A stretch of DNA of 64,000 bases from Trichosphaerium sp. ATCC 40318 (GCA_038496445.1 JALMLS010000378.1:1-64000); one strand, 5' to 3'; counted from the first letter of the stretch, positions 22,367 through 35,500 are shown. Notes: generated from the letters alone by a model not told the origin. Made by a program: numbers and translations.

Positions 22367-25300
22367 CTAGAACTCATCGTCTACTTCCAGACCTGGTGGT
22401 AAACCTGTCTTTGGCGAGGCATTCATGTACAACTGGCTTAAAATCCGCTTGAGCTGTTTAGATCGAAGCGTTGGGTTGAGTGAACTTGTTTGTGGATCAT
22501 CGATCACCGTCAGGAGTTCTGATACGGTGGCATCTAGTATGCGCTCTCCTCTCTGAGACAATTGCTGTTGTTGCTTATATGGATTATGAATGACACCAAT
22601 AGAGTGTCTGTGTTGAGCATTTCTTCTGACTTTATCGAGAGGATGTTTGCGTAGACTTCGTTTCCTTTTATCTTTGGGTTCTAGCGAGATAGTTTCCTCA
22701 TCATCGCTATCAATGGCATCTACTACTTGCCTACCTTTCATTTGCGGCGGGGGCCTAAACACACCACTACCAGTGGCGCGTGTTTTGCTCATCATGGCTT
22801 TCTTATTGAATGATATCGCAGGCTTCACAGGTTCACGTTCTTCACGCGTAGATGGAGCATCTTGCAATAAAATGTTAGCAGATAACCACTTTATAATTCA
22901 GTTGAGTTGCATACCTATACCATCTTCAACATCGGTGTACATTACAAGTTCCTCCTTGTCTGCCCCTACAATATCACATTAGCTTATTTGAAAATAAAAT
23001 GCGATTATTTAGTCGTACAAGCTGCAGCATGAATCCTACGTTCAGGTTGTTGAGGTACAACCGCTTTTTCCGGGCTAGTAATCTTATTGCCAATGAGAGC
23101 GGGAGCGCTAGCTCTTCTCCTTGCACTACGTGCACTCTGTTTCTCAACAGCTACACCCTCATCAACCATTTGTTCCAGCATTGCAAGGAGCTCTGGCCTC
23201 GCTGATGAAGGAGATGACTGTTTCGGTAGATTGTTGATTTTCAGCGCAAATTGTGACCTCGCAGATGATTGCATTGATTCGTCGTCGCTCACCTCATCCT
23301 GTGATAGCCAATGAGTTTCTGCACCAGTTAGGAGTATTCACGTACACGCTTGATGTTGCCTTCGCTTACACCCTCGAGGTACTCACATATGGACCTAGCC
23401 TTCGTTGATTGGGCCAGATCTGCTGCTGTGAATCCTCTGTTGTTCTCAATTACGAGACTAGCGCCTCTGGCCACTATAGCCTTTACTACATCGAGTCTAC
23501 AGGCTGTCAATAGATGTACAAACGGCCATATGAGTATACCGTTTCCAAAATACTGCAAGATGAAGTGCGGTTGCACCGTTTATGTTCTGGCAATTGATTT
23601 TGCCGTTTTGGCGAATGAGCATCTTAATCAGCGATAGAGGTGTGTCAGCTACTGCAACTGCCAACATAAGTGGCGTGTACATCTTAGCTTTCTCACAGAC
23701 ATCTGAAGTGCTGGCTCCTTTTTTAATGAGGAATCTACAAGCAGAGAAGCACAAGATAAGTCATACTACACAAATCACTAATAGTACGTACTTGGCCAGT
23801 TGAAAGAACCCTTTAGATAGCGTAATGTGGAGAGGCTTCCATCCTCCTTCGTAACCCAAGTTTACATCAGCGCCTATAAGAACATAGTTAAATAGAGAGA
23901 AACTGCCACTTAAACTGTTACGTACCATGATCCACCAAAAACTCAGCAACAGGCCTAGACCCTATTCTACATGCATGGAATAGAGGTGAGGTACCTTCGT
24001 CGCTTTGTACATTAATACGACTGGAGTAATCCTCAACCAACAATTTTACAATATCCAGGTTATTTCGAAAAGCAGCCGCATGCAGAGGTGACCATCCTTT
24101 AAAGTTCGGAAGGCCTGCATCTGCGCCATGTCTGAGCAGATACTCTGCAATACTATAATGGCCAAAATATGCAGCTCTGTGGCGATGATTAGGTGGGTAA
24201 GACATGAAACAAGATTGGAGACATACAAGTACAAAGCGGTGCTACCATCTCCTGTGCGCATATCGATGTATTGCTGCATGTCAATATCGCAATATCGAAT
24301 CAATATTTTGCCAATTCGCAAATGACCAACTTGTGCAGCATGGTGAAGCGGCGTCCATCCTTCCCTTTTAGGATGAAGTTAGACAACAAACTTACTAGAA
24401 AAACGCTTTCAAGACGTACATATCTCTGCTGTCTATCCTCACGCCTTGTTCAATTAATACGCGTACTGTATGCGTACGGCCACGAACAATAGTGTGCAGT
24501 GGTGTTTCAGCCATTTGTGCTTCGCTGCTGGTGGATCTGAGAGCCAGGGCAGGTACGGTAGGTTGTGTTTTTGAAGTGCCAACAGACACTGTAGAGTCAA
24601 TACTCTTTCTGTTTTTTGGACTATTGCTTGAGGATGACAACGACATCTTACTGCTGCTCACTGTCACTATGTCGAGTTACTCCAACGCCGGTTGACGTTA
24701 ATAAAGGTACTTGGTGATGGTAGTCTCATGGACTTGCCGGTGGAACGCGCAGAGACTGGCATTTGCTTACGCTTGAGCTTCACTGTACGCGATACTGACG
24801 CTCTAGAACCGCCTATGCATGGCGTGCTAAAACCTACGGCCAAGGATGCGCCGTACATTGCCGTACCGCGTATTTTGATTGTCAGTCTGTATGTTCCTGC
24901 TGACCCAGCGGCGAATGTCAGTTGGTATTGCGATCCTTTCTCTTGTATCTTGGGGTACAGTATGTAGCCGTCTGGATCTCTTACTTTAGCTTCGAATTTT
25001 TCGCCTGGGTGATAACGTTATACTACTTCGTCGAAATCGTATGTTTACGCACTTGTGAGTGTCCCTACATCAAAGTGGTAACATACTTCTCCGCTAAGGT
25101 GGTGTGTTTCGAAAGTGGCTTCAAACTTAGTGCCTACACTGCAGTTACGGTAAATCGGTCACAACGAGGTCATTAATTGTTTCAGCATAACAACTAATAA
25201 GGAAAATACTATACCTTGTGTAAATTTGCGTGATAGCTTGTTTTTGCCGCCTCTGGATAATGCTGGAGCGTCTCCTTTGCTCTTTTGCCTTCTCTTCGGT

Positions 25301-25575
25301 TTTTTTATTTTTGAACGTGCGTCGTTCTCAGATTTTACAGCGCTATTGCCCCCAGTAGATGCAGCGCGCCTTCCCCGCTTGTTTTTAATTTTTTTACTAC
25401 TAGACACTAACGCGCTTCTATCATTTTCCGATAGAGCGGCCCTGTCAACAGTTGCCCGTTTCATTTCATCGTTTGATTTCGATTTAGGAATTCTTTTTTT
25501 CTTGCTCTTCAACATGGTAGAGCGCGAACTCTCCGAACGCGACTTCGAATGGCGCACCTTTTTCTTCATCGCCAA
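22367..25575 (-). CDS. Filamin-repeat and ankyrin-repeat protein
   Basis: One gene of about ten exons. It starts with a very basic Lys/Arg/Ser N-terminus (MAMKKKVRHSKS). A filamin-type immunoglobulin repeat follows (GTKFEATF..., EKFEAKVRDPDGYILYPKI, YQLTFAAGSAGTYRLTIKIRG), then a Ser-rich linker. Next come about seven ankyrin repeats (ETPLHTIVRGRTHTVRVLIEQG; EGWTPLHHAAQVGH; AAYFGHYSIAEYLLRHGAD; GWSPLHAAAFRNN; GADVNLG; ATALHLAVF; GFTAADLAQS), and an acidic/basic C-terminus with a bipartite nuclear-type patch (KDKRKRSLRKH), ending EVDDEF. The junctions at 24670-24712, 23290-23335 and 22861-22915 keep the frame, which argues for one protein. Probably a cytoskeletal or signalling scaffold. The exact partner is unknown. 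Confidence 0.8.
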
Positions 25576-25808
25576 AAGGGCTCACCCAAGTGTGGGAGTC
25601 AGAAACTTGCTGGCCGTTTTTTACTAATCGGTACTAAAGTGGGAGCTAAAAATTACCGAGAATTCAGTACGTTTTGAGGTATTTTTCTAATTGCACAATC
25701 AGTTTAACGCGTGGGTTTGGTGTGTGATCAAAATTATTACAAGTACATCTTAAAAAAGGCGACGACATGAATCGCATTGTTGTTTTTTCCCTTTGACAAA
25801 ATGGGTAT

Positions 25809-28800
25809 TCATGGTAGTGACCATTTGTCTTGTTTGCCAACCATGGTGAGCGTTGACGAACTCATAAATCCCAAGTCTGGGACAGCGTCCAGTAAACTTT
25901 TTACAAGTGGATCTAGTGCTTCATCTAACGTATTAGGCTTGTCTTTAGTAGTTTTTGTAGGTTGCGTAGGTGCGGTTGTAACCTCAGCCGTTGGCGGACT
26001 TTCAAAATTGGCCCAATCCATATTTCCATCAATACTTGTTTGTGACCCTGAATTTCCAAGCGTAAACTGCTCACTCTGAGATTTCTTCTTGCTTTGAATC
26101 TTTTGGGATATATTCTTGAGAAAGTCATCAGCGCTTATTGGTTTGGAGGTTTCAGCTTTTAATGTGGCTCCACCAGCTAAAAAAAAAAAAGGTGTTAATG
26201 GTGGTATTTGTTGTAGTACAGCCGCCACATACCCATATCCTTAAATACGTCATCTAAGAAGTCATCGCCAGCGATAGGAGTTGTAGTTTTAGTGGTACTA
26301 GTTTTAGGTGGAGTGCCAAAGAATGAAAAATCGAGTGGTTGTGAGCTGTCTGTTGGTTTCGGCTTGCTTGTGGCCGTTGAAGGAGATTTCTTTGTGCTCT
26401 TTTTCGACTTGGACTTCTTTCTTCTGGGACTGCTTGATTTCTTTGATTTAGATGAGGAGCTTCTCTTTACCTTTGACTTTGGTGAAGCTCTTTTCGCCGG
26501 TTTCGCTACAAAATAGCATTATTGCACTGTTGTGACTATAAGAAAAGAAAATCATACCAACAACTACTGGTGCTAAAACATCCATGTGAGGATTTAGAGT
26601 AGGTAATTTTGGTGAATTACTCTCCATCGGCATAGGTAACCGAGGTGACAAATTCCAGTACTCAACATTAGTCCACGGCTTCATTGCGCCAGCATCTGCG
26701 GCTTCAGCCTAAAAAGTAGTCAGCGTTGGCTGCAGAAATGTTGTAAAATAATAATACCTCTGGCAGGCCCAGTACTAACCGTAAATTCTTCTCAATGGCC
26801 GTTCCAACAAATACAGACTGAGCAGGTACGCTGGCACTAATATACAATATTTAATTTTAATGTTGTTGAAAGGGTAGTTGATCATTGTACCTTTCATCTT
26901 TTTCTTTGCAGCGTTGAAGCAACGAAGGTACAGTTTTTTCTTTGTCAGCCTTTGCAAAATGATCGAACCCAGCTGATTGTAGTACATCCTGTATCTTGTG
27001 ATATAATTCTTTCTGTGGCAAATCATTGACCCAATGTTTTGAAGACTGAATGAATTCAGTTAAACGATGGTAATAATACAAGTCGTACACTGGGCTGTGG
27101 TGATGCCACTACAGGCTCTGGTTTAGGTGCAGGTGCCGCTGCAGGCGGCTCTTCAAAAGCTGCAAAATCACCAAATCCTCCAGCTAGTGAATAAGTAAGA
27201 AATTCACAGAGGGATCACGTGATAACGTACTTGCTGGCGCTTCGAACTCGCCAAATGCGGCAAAATCTCCAAAGTTACCCTGTAGGAATAATGAGGATCA
27301 TGAATGGTTTACTGTTATCTTACCGAAGCATCAGGTGGTTCATCAAATGAAGCAAAAGATGCTTGTGGCGCAGCAGTAGCACTGGGAGCTGGTGAATCAA
27401 ATGCTCCGAATTCAGGCATCTCTTTTGTGGCGGTGGATTCAGTGAAGGCAGCGAATCCTTCATCACTAGGCGCATCAAATGATCCAAACCCATCAGAATT
27501 ATCTTGCTGATCAATTTGTGCCTTGGCAGAGGGTTTATCACTACCCGACTCTACCGTGCCAGCATCATGTTCTGCATCGGTGGTATCCGCTACGCCCTCT
27601 TGGTCACTTATTTCAGCGACGCCTTCGTCTGTGCCTTTCTCACTAGCATCAACATCGTCTTTAGCTAGAGGATCTTGATCATTCGTTGATTCTGCAGAGC
27701 CAAAGGCGCCAAAATCTGGAGTATCTTGGGTATCTACGTCTCCAAAGGCACCAAACTCTGGAGTGTCTTGTGTGTTAGGTTCTCCAAAGTCACCAAATGC
27801 TGTTGTATCTTGGGTATTTGCATCCCCAAAGTCACCGAATGCTGGCGTGTCCTCCTCATTCGCATCTCCAAAAGCACCAAACTCTGGAGTGTCTTGCGTA
27901 TTTGATTCTCCAAAGTCACCAAATGTGAGCCCATCAGTTGCATTTGTTTCACCACTATCCACAGCACCATCTACTACATTTGTGGATTGTGAATCTGGGG
28001 CATCTTCTTCATTTGTGCTATCCACTTGAGTTGACTGAACATCACTGACAACCTCATCGGGACTATCATCATTACTAGCAGTAGAAGCTAACACTTCTTT
28101 TTCTGGTTCGTTAAAATTACCAAAGTCTGTGGCATCTGTTGAATCTGCAGAACCGAACTTAGTCACGTCTTGTGATTTGTCAATTCCTACAACTGCGCTT
28201 CCTTCTTGTACGTTATCAGCAGCAGGCTCAGTTATACTAGAATCTTGTGTCAAGTTTGTGGACTCGTCAGCGATCACATCAGGTGAAGTGGTTGCGTCAT
28301 TCACATCTGCTTCAAATGGCTTTTGCAAACTGTCAGCCTCCGAATCATTGCTGGAGTTATCGCCGCCACTAGCTGGAGGATCTTGCAAGGTATCAAAGTC
28401 TTTAGCTGGAGGCTCTTGATCATTCGTTGATTCTGCAGAGCCAAAGGCGCCAAAGTCGGGAGTATCTTGGGTATCTACGTCTCCAAAAGCGCCAAAGTCT
28501 GAAGTGTCTTGAGTATTTGATTCTCCAAAGTCACCAAAATCTGGTGTGGCTTGTGGAATTTCAGAGTCACCAAAGTTACCAAAACCGTTTACGTCTGAAT
28601 TCGCGGAGGTAACATCAGTTGTACCTTGCGTTGGAATGGTGAGAGTATCATTCTCTGGCTCTGTAGTTGTACTGGGATCATTGTTATCATGCTGACTTAC
28701 GGTGTCATTGACGGGTTCATCATCAGCAACATCTTCATTAATATCATCTGGCGTATTATCAAAAGGTACTTCTGTTGAGGAGGTACTACCATACTGCGCT

Positions 28801-30489
28801 TCCACAGCACTCAGTTTTTGTTGAGGCTCGGTTGAGTTGTCGCTGTGTTCGCTACGATTAGTATCATCTTCTGGGCTTGTGATACTGGAATCCGGTACAT
28901 TTTCAGTAGAAAGAGCGACCTCAGGATTATTTACTTGGCCAAACGAGAAATCAGCGCCATTGCCCATAGAATCAAACGCTCCAAATTCGGTAGATTGGTC
29001 ACTTGGCTCTGCAAATGCTGAAAACTGGGTATCATTTTCAGCAGCACCAACAACATTATTAAATTCAATAGAAGGTTGTGCGGTTATAGAGTTGTCAGAA
29101 CTCGATGAACGCGGACTAGAAACTTGTTCAATACCATTTGCAACAGATTCATCGTTAGCGCTTTCTTGTTCTTCATCAGCATCTGTGGTAGCAGCATCGC
29201 CAATGGATTCAGTAATGTTCTCTTGTGCTGTTTGGTCATCACCTACTTGTGCTTCGTCTTGTTCGTTGCTTGCTGTTTCTACAGGTGGAGCAGTTTCGTC
29301 GTTATCAATAGTACTTGACTGCGTTTCCATTGCATCAAACGTTGTGTCCATAGTCGGTGGACTAGCCATGCCAGGTTCACTATCTACATCAAATGAGGTA
29401 AATGAATCACCAGTTAAGCCCACATTGGTTGTTTCGGTAGTCACAAGTTCCTCGCTTGTATCTGCGAGGCCTGTAGGTGGCTCTACTACTTCAGGGTTAT
29501 CATCTGAGCCTGTCAAGGCGCCAAATTCGTGCGCTTGTAGCGTGTCATCAAGTTGGCTATCGGATTGATCAGTGCTAAAGTTGGTAGTTGATTGTGCTCC
29601 AACATTTGGTGTTGCAGAATTGTCTTGTGGTTCCTGAATATTACCCTCCACCCCATTTTGCTCAGGCAATGTGCCAGAGGTCCCATTCATATGCAGTTGA
29701 GCGTCAGTAGCTGCTGTGCCATTAGTAGCCTCCGAGGGAGCGCTCTCAAAGGAACCAAATGCATTAAAATCTGTCGATGTGCCGGCTGATTCAAAATTTG
29801 CGAATTGCGTGTCATCTGGGAAGCCATTCGCAGCGCCTTGTATAGGAGCGGCGAAAGAACCAAACGCTGAAAAGTCGACTTCTTCGTTAGTGCCACTACC
29901 TGCAACACTTGTGAGCATGTGGACGCAATGCTGTAGTATGTACCCCAAGCAGCCCACTCAGTGGTGGCGCCTCCCGTTTCGGAGTTGTCTTCAACGCGCT
30001 CATCCAGTTGTTGCACTCTGCTTCCTTGTTGCGATGGTCTGGTAATAATAATTAGCTGAATATCGGTTTTACAAAATGCCCAAAAAGGTACCTTGAACCA
30101 ACAGATCCTACTTCAACGCCAATTGACGAAGCGCCAATTGATGACGCATCATTGTCGCCATCAAATGAATGGTCTATGGCCAAAAATCCGTTGCCATTGC
30201 TATTTGTGTCGTTGTGCGTTGCTTGTTTATCAATATCACCAGATTTAACTACAGCTTCTAATTTTTGTGTAGTGAGGTGCCCATTTGTGTCTACAAGCTG
30301 TAAGGCTAGCGTAACACGCACGAATAGTTTAATAGATTTTCCCATCAACAGAACGAATAAATAATGTAACAGCAGCATAACGCACCTTCCATAGAATCTT
30401 GTGTCAATGTACTGTGCGTTGTTGGTTCCTCCGTTCCATCCAGCGTCAGATTATTTTGGTTGGTACCAGCGCCTGGAGGATTCTCCATC
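25809..30489 (-). CDS. Synergin/aftiphilin-like DFGxFG-repeat clathrin accessory protein
   Basis: Very likely an adaptor-binding trafficking protein. D/E-F-x-x-F/W motifs, which bind AP-1 gamma-ear and GGA domains, occur dozens of times (DFGDFG, EFGAFG, FSAFGSF, WANFESPP, EWAAWG). The large exon (27340-29900) is rich in Asp, Glu, Ser, Thr and Gln with almost no basic residues, so it is probably disordered. A folded part follows the repeats (YDLYYYHRLTEF..., HWVNDLPQKELYHKIQDVLQSAGFDHF, LLQRCKEKDE), then a Lys/Ser-rich linker and ISADDFLKNIS. The start is ATG at 30489. The frame changes between the PKPEPVV and YDLYYYH parts near 27090 (see findings). I cannot prove orthology to synergin-gamma or aftiphilin; the motif set is the evidence. 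Confidence 0.7.
27214..27223. promoter_or_regulatory. ATCACGTGAT E-box palindrome
   Basis: A perfect 10-bp palindrome containing CACGTG, inside an intron of the synergin-like gene. ATCACGTGA is a known E-box form recognised by SREBP and USF/TFE-type bHLH factors. Confidence 0.45.
27690..27935 (-). repeat. DFGxFG tandem repeat block 1
   Basis: Roughly 36-39 bp units encode FG(D/A)FG(E/D)xNTQDTP(E/A)FGAFG-type repeats, about six copies. The terminal unit (DTQDTPDFGAFGSAEST) recurs nearly unchanged in block 2. Confidence 0.85.
28425..28590 (-). repeat. DFGxFG tandem repeat block 2
   Basis: About three to four further copies of the same unit, including the same DTQDTPDFGAFGSAEST terminal unit as block 1. 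This points to a segmental duplication inside the exon. Confidence 0.8.
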
Positions 30490-30679
30490 CGAGCGCCGTT
30501 TAATTTTAAATTTTCGGTTTTGAATTATTAAACAACAGTAGAAACGCGCTACGCTGTACAGGATCCAAGCACCGCTATTTCAACGCAAAGGTATGCGTAT
30601 TGATGAATAATGTTTAGCAGATTAGTCACGCCTGTTCAATTTAGACACCAAATTAAGTGAGTCTGTAACTGCTGCAAAC

Positions 30680-31868
30680 ATGGTACAACACATATTAGCT
30701 GTGCACTATTAACTGTTTTAGTCACGTTCCCGCTCAAGAAGTCGTTCACGCGATAGAGGTCGTTATTCAAGACGATCGCCCTCACCTCGTAGGCGCAGGT
30801 GCGTGTAACCCACGAACAAAGCCTTAATTAATGATAAACAAGGCCTCGAATGGACAACCGACGTAACACCGAGCAGTCTGTTACTTTATTCATTGGAAAC
30901 CTTTCCTACAACGTTGGTACGCTCATAGACCATAAGATGGCTCAAAACCAATTCTAAAGCCCTAAAGGAGAGAGAGAGTTATTTGATCTCATGGACAGGT
31001 GCGTAATAGCTCATTTCGCCATGCAAGAAAAAATCCTTGCTTTGGTTGAAACTCCTAAAGCTCGCTGAAGTCACTCATTTCATGCAGGGTTGGCCCAGTT
31101 GAATCCGTCACAGTTGGAATTAACAGGAGGAATGGTATGAGCAAGGGATACGCATTTGTAGAGTTCAAAGATCGAAGAGATGCCGAAGCAGCCTTTGCAA
31201 AGTACTATTCAGTTTGTCAATTGTTCAGAAAAAAACCAAACCTCCAGCCAAATACTTGATACTGACTACGCTAGATATGACGGCTACAACCTCGATAACA
31301 GGCGATTACGCCTCGATTGGGACATGGGTATAAAGAAAAAACGACAACTGGGCCTCGGTGGCGGAAGAGATAGACGGTTAGTGCCTTGACCAGTATGTAC
31401 TTCAATTGACAACGTTACAGCCGACGATCCTATTCCAGATCAAGATCGCGGTCTAGATCGCGCAACAGACGCAGAAGGTACTCTCGTAGTAGATCACGCA
31501 GCAGATCTCGCAGTCGTAGAAGAAAACGGTCGCGCAGCAGATCTAAGGATCGCAAGCATAGATCTCCAACTAGATCCGCTAGCAGATCCCGCTCAGACAG
31601 GTATTTGATTGTGCCAAGCCATTTAAACTTACAAAGAGCACTAGCAAACGTGATCGTTCGAGAGATAGGTCCCCTGATTCCAAAGATAAAACAGGCAAGA
31701 CAAATTGAAACTTTAAGTTCGTAAAGGGTTTACATTGAATTTTTAGATAAGAAACGGGATAGGTCCCCTGATAGTCGCAGCGACCACGATGAGCCTCCTG
31801 AGAAGCGCCAAAAACTCGAAGATGATGGCGACGCGCAGCCTGAAGAAGGAGATAAGGACAGAGATTAG
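30680..31868 (+). CDS. SR-type splicing factor with one RRM
   Basis: The start ATG at 30680 is the last codon of its exon and splices to an Arg/Ser-rich segment (SRSRSRSRSRDRGRY). A single RRM follows, with RNP2 LFIGNLSYNV, RNP1 KGYAFVEF and LDNRRLRLDW, and a long RS domain (YSRSRSRSRSR, HRSPTRSASRSRS) ending in an acidic tail (EEGDKDRD). RS domains are phosphorylated and recruit splicing factors in the nucleus. About eight exons. An untranslated upstream exon is suggested by a GTATG donor near 30590. It is divergent from the synergin-like gene, 190 bp apart. It cannot be assigned to one SRSF subclass. Confidence 0.88.
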
Positions 31869-32509
31869 GCTTTACGTAGACCATACTTTATTGGTTTTCC
31901 TCGCCTCTACTAGTTAATTATAATTGCGATATTACGATGTATGACCTCGCGTACCTTTTACAACCAGTAAAGAGAGGATGTGGATAAAGGAGATGCCAAA
32001 TGCATTTTATGATTTCTTAGCCAGTTCAATAGAGGCCTCTTTTTAAAATCGGTTAGTCTTTTTCACAGCACCAAAAACATATTTAAACTGGTGTATATTA
32101 ACTGATGAAAAGCGTGGAAGACCAGTTTTTTTTTTTTGTGCGGATTTGGGAGCATTTTGCGTTGGTTAAGTAGCCCTGTGAGGATGCACAAACGAGGAGG
32201 ACGCGGGGAAAGAATTGAAGAGTTGTTTGATGAAGAGATGATTAATAATTTAATGTGGTGTAAGCACCACAAGCTTAGTTACCTATTTGCCTTGTATCTT
32301 GTTACACGTAAACAAGGCGGTAAAATAGTCATAGTAAACGCAAATGACAGGAGAGTAAACGCAATTTTTTTGTCGCTTTAGAATATGTGTGACTTTACGA
32401 ATGTTTGACCGCAAGCATTATTGGCTCTACGAGTGTAGGCACGCTGCATAGTACTAGTAGTTGCTTAAAGTGAGTAAACTGTCTATTACCAATCTAATAA
32501 GCATAAAAG
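31869..32509. other. Intergenic between SR factor and mS29
   Basis: Contains a T-run near 32130 and one short plus-strand ORF (listed separately). No RNA gene or repeat was recognised. Confidence 0.4.
32184..32381 (+). CDS. Small ORF with charged N-terminus, doubtful
   Basis: An ATG opens 65 codons beginning HKRGGRGERIEELFDEEMINNLMW, whose charge pattern looks like real protein, then turning into a less convincing tail. It may be one exon of an unresolved small gene. I recognise no family. Confidence 0.25.
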   Translation: MHKRGGRGERIEELFDEEMINNLMWCKHHKLSYLFALYLVTRKQGGKIVIVNANDRRVNAIFLSL

Positions 32510-35500
32510 ATGCTCCAAAGCTTGAGGCTCACTACCGCACGCTCAAATGCGCGTGAGTCATTACAACGGGCGCATAGCAAACCTTCACGCGCCACAACAG
32601 CCAAACCATTGAATACACTACGCCATTATGGTAAACAATTTGGTAAAAAATCAAAGGAGGGAACTGTAGATGATAAAAAAGACAAGAAAGAGGAAGAACA
32701 AGAAGTTACACCACTTGAAGAGGACCAACAACCACTTCAAAATGAAGAACCAACTTCCCAGTTCTTTTCTTCGTCTAACTACGATCTATACGATAAAGGT
32801 ACGTCAACAGCCTATAACAGGCTGTAAACAGTTTTAAAATGACTGTGTGGTCTAATTAACAATTATAGATAAATCTTTCTTTGAGCAGCTGCCAAAAGTG
32901 TCCAAAGGCAGTAAATTCGTTGGTTGGATGGAAAGCATGCGTAAAGACGCTAAAAAGAAGGAAGATGCCGGGTTTACAGTATGTTTTATGCAAATCTCAC
33001 AAAAATAAGTTCAACTCATCGACGCGTAACTAATGGATGGTCTAGGTAGTAAAAGATGCGTTCGAACAGATGAAATTGCAAATGGACGACCCAGAACAAA
33101 CACCAGACACGATTATAGATGATTCCCACCCTGCATGGGGCGATCGTAAGAGTGATATAGATGACAACATGGACACGATTAGGTTAGTACAACAATATTT
33201 GATTGTCGGTTGTTAACTTGTCAAACTAACTTTTGCTCTTTTTAACTGACATTTTGTAAAGGTCCTTGATGAAGTACCACCCTGAAGAGTTTCACATGTT
33301 TTTTCAAGAGTCAATGAAAAAGAAGATTGCTGAAGACAATGATCCACTCGCTAGAGCATTCATGTCTGCATACGATTTGGTGTATGGCGTGCGCGATTTT
33401 GACCAAGAACAAAAAGAAGTAGATGACGCGGTCGCTGAAGGCAAAGCAAAGATTGAAGAAGGAACTGGCAGACCATACATTGAAACTAAAGCATTCGACG
33501 ATAAAGATATCATCGACCCTGACTTGCCAGAAAACGAGAGCCCTGACAAAGATTTTGATACCAGCCACAAAATACAAGACTTGGATAAAATGTACGTGTA
33601 CTCAACGGTGATTGACTGAAAAAAAAAAAAACTAACGCTGCGTCAAACGAATAGTGGAAATTTGAACGATGATATTCAGAACGACCCTACAGAAGCTGAA
33701 TTCGGCACAGCGCAATTGGAATCTGGCAAAAATAAGAACATAGAAGATCCTGAGGTGCTGAAACAGGAAATAGCCGATGAAGATCCTGCAGAAGCGCGAA
33801 AGCTATTGAAAGAGCAACAATGGTTCTGTGACAGATTTTTCTTGACAGGCGAGCAAGCAGAGAGATATGCTGAAACCCAAGCAATAAAAGCCAAACACAT
33901 ACGATTGCGTAACCGTGTGGTACAGGCTCTATCAGTTGCCGATGAGGAAGGTAAACTAAACTTGGCCAAATTCGTACGTAGCTTTAGTTTGGCAAAACAA
34001 GCTTACTCACTTGCCAACTCTACCATATTTCTGCTGTTTAATTTCGTTTTCGTAGCTCGAAGTGTTCGTTACGGATGAGTACCACAGAGATGCTAAGGCG
34101 ATTGCCGAGAGAATTGTAGAATGGAGTGATATCAAAACACTTATGGGTAAATTTTTAAAGAAGCTAGTGTGCACTACCAGTCGAGAACTAATGTCATTAT
34201 TTGTAGAGGATAATCTAAAAGACGAGAATTTTAAGCGTGTAGTTTCTCGTGCTAAAATTAAATTTGTTGAGCGCCAAGTGGCCAAGGACATTGAAGTCAT
34301 TGAGACACAAGGCAAAACTGATCTTGATGCTAACAAGAAGTTGATTGGAACATACAGTTTGAATGACTGGATGGACCTCTTTACCAACCGCAACCCGACA
34401 GAAGTCGATGAGAAAGCACCAGAGCCAACCCAATTCGAACGTCGGTTGGCCAAGGAGCTACACCAGAAAGATTACCCTACACCACAAGGAACTACATTGG
34501 AGGAGGTACTCAAATACGGCTTGTTCTTTACTGATTTGGTGTGCAGTTCGATGATGTTATGAAATCAATGGCGGATGATGGTGCTGGTATTTTGACAACA
34601 GATCATGATATTGAAAGACCTAGTACGTTTTTTACCCCACAAAACAAAAAGTACATCCGTTTTGTGAATAACACATTCGTTTAGGTCCTATCAGTGCTAA
34701 TACGAAAAATGAAATTGACGTTGTGGAACACGAATTCACACCTATTATGACTGAGTTTGATGCAACAACCCAATGGAAAGATGTATGCTGTGGATAACAG
34801 TCGGATTTATCACACGCTCACCGTTTGTAGGCATACTCTGAAGAAGGTATTCATCACTACATCAGATTTACAGAGGACGAACAAGCCAAATTTTTGCCAG
34901 AGGTTCGGTTTTCTTTACCCTTCTTATTTCCTGTTGCATAACTTGCTTGTTTTAATCCAGAGAACTGGTGGTGATCTTTACAAAGAAGAGAAGATCCATG
35001 GACAAGTTGGAATTTTGATTCGTCGATCAACCATCGATCTCATACAACGTTTAAAGCAATACGAAGAAAACGCGTTTGTCGACAGCAAACCAATTATCCT
35101 TTGTACGTACTCCTTTTTTTTCCTTGGTATGGAGTATATCCAGAACTGACACTCTGTAGCTGGTCACAGAGGCGTTGGTAAAAGTCAAGCACTGGGTAGT
35201 TTGGTGCACTGGGCGCGTAAGAATGGATGGATTGCCTTGTATGTAAAAGGTGCGTTAGTGTTGAAATCTTACTTGATTTCATTGTTGTTTGTGCGATACT
35301 TTTTGTTCATTGTAATAACTTTGTTGTTGTGTAGGTTACCACATCATGACGGCACAAACTAATATCATCAAAAACATGAAATTCAAGACAAAGCGAGGCG
35401 AAGTTCTTTGGGATCATCCTGTCTATTGCATGAGATGGTTGAAAGGTCTACTAGAGGCTCATGGTGTATGTTTGAAAACATGTTATCTAGTGAACTGACT

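Noticed and set aside
28837-29568. A 243-codon plus-strand ORF
   Set aside because: It is the antisense of the acidic repeat exon of the synergin-like gene. Its Ser/Val-rich low-complexity content is a mirror of the Asp/Glu/Thr codons on the other strand.
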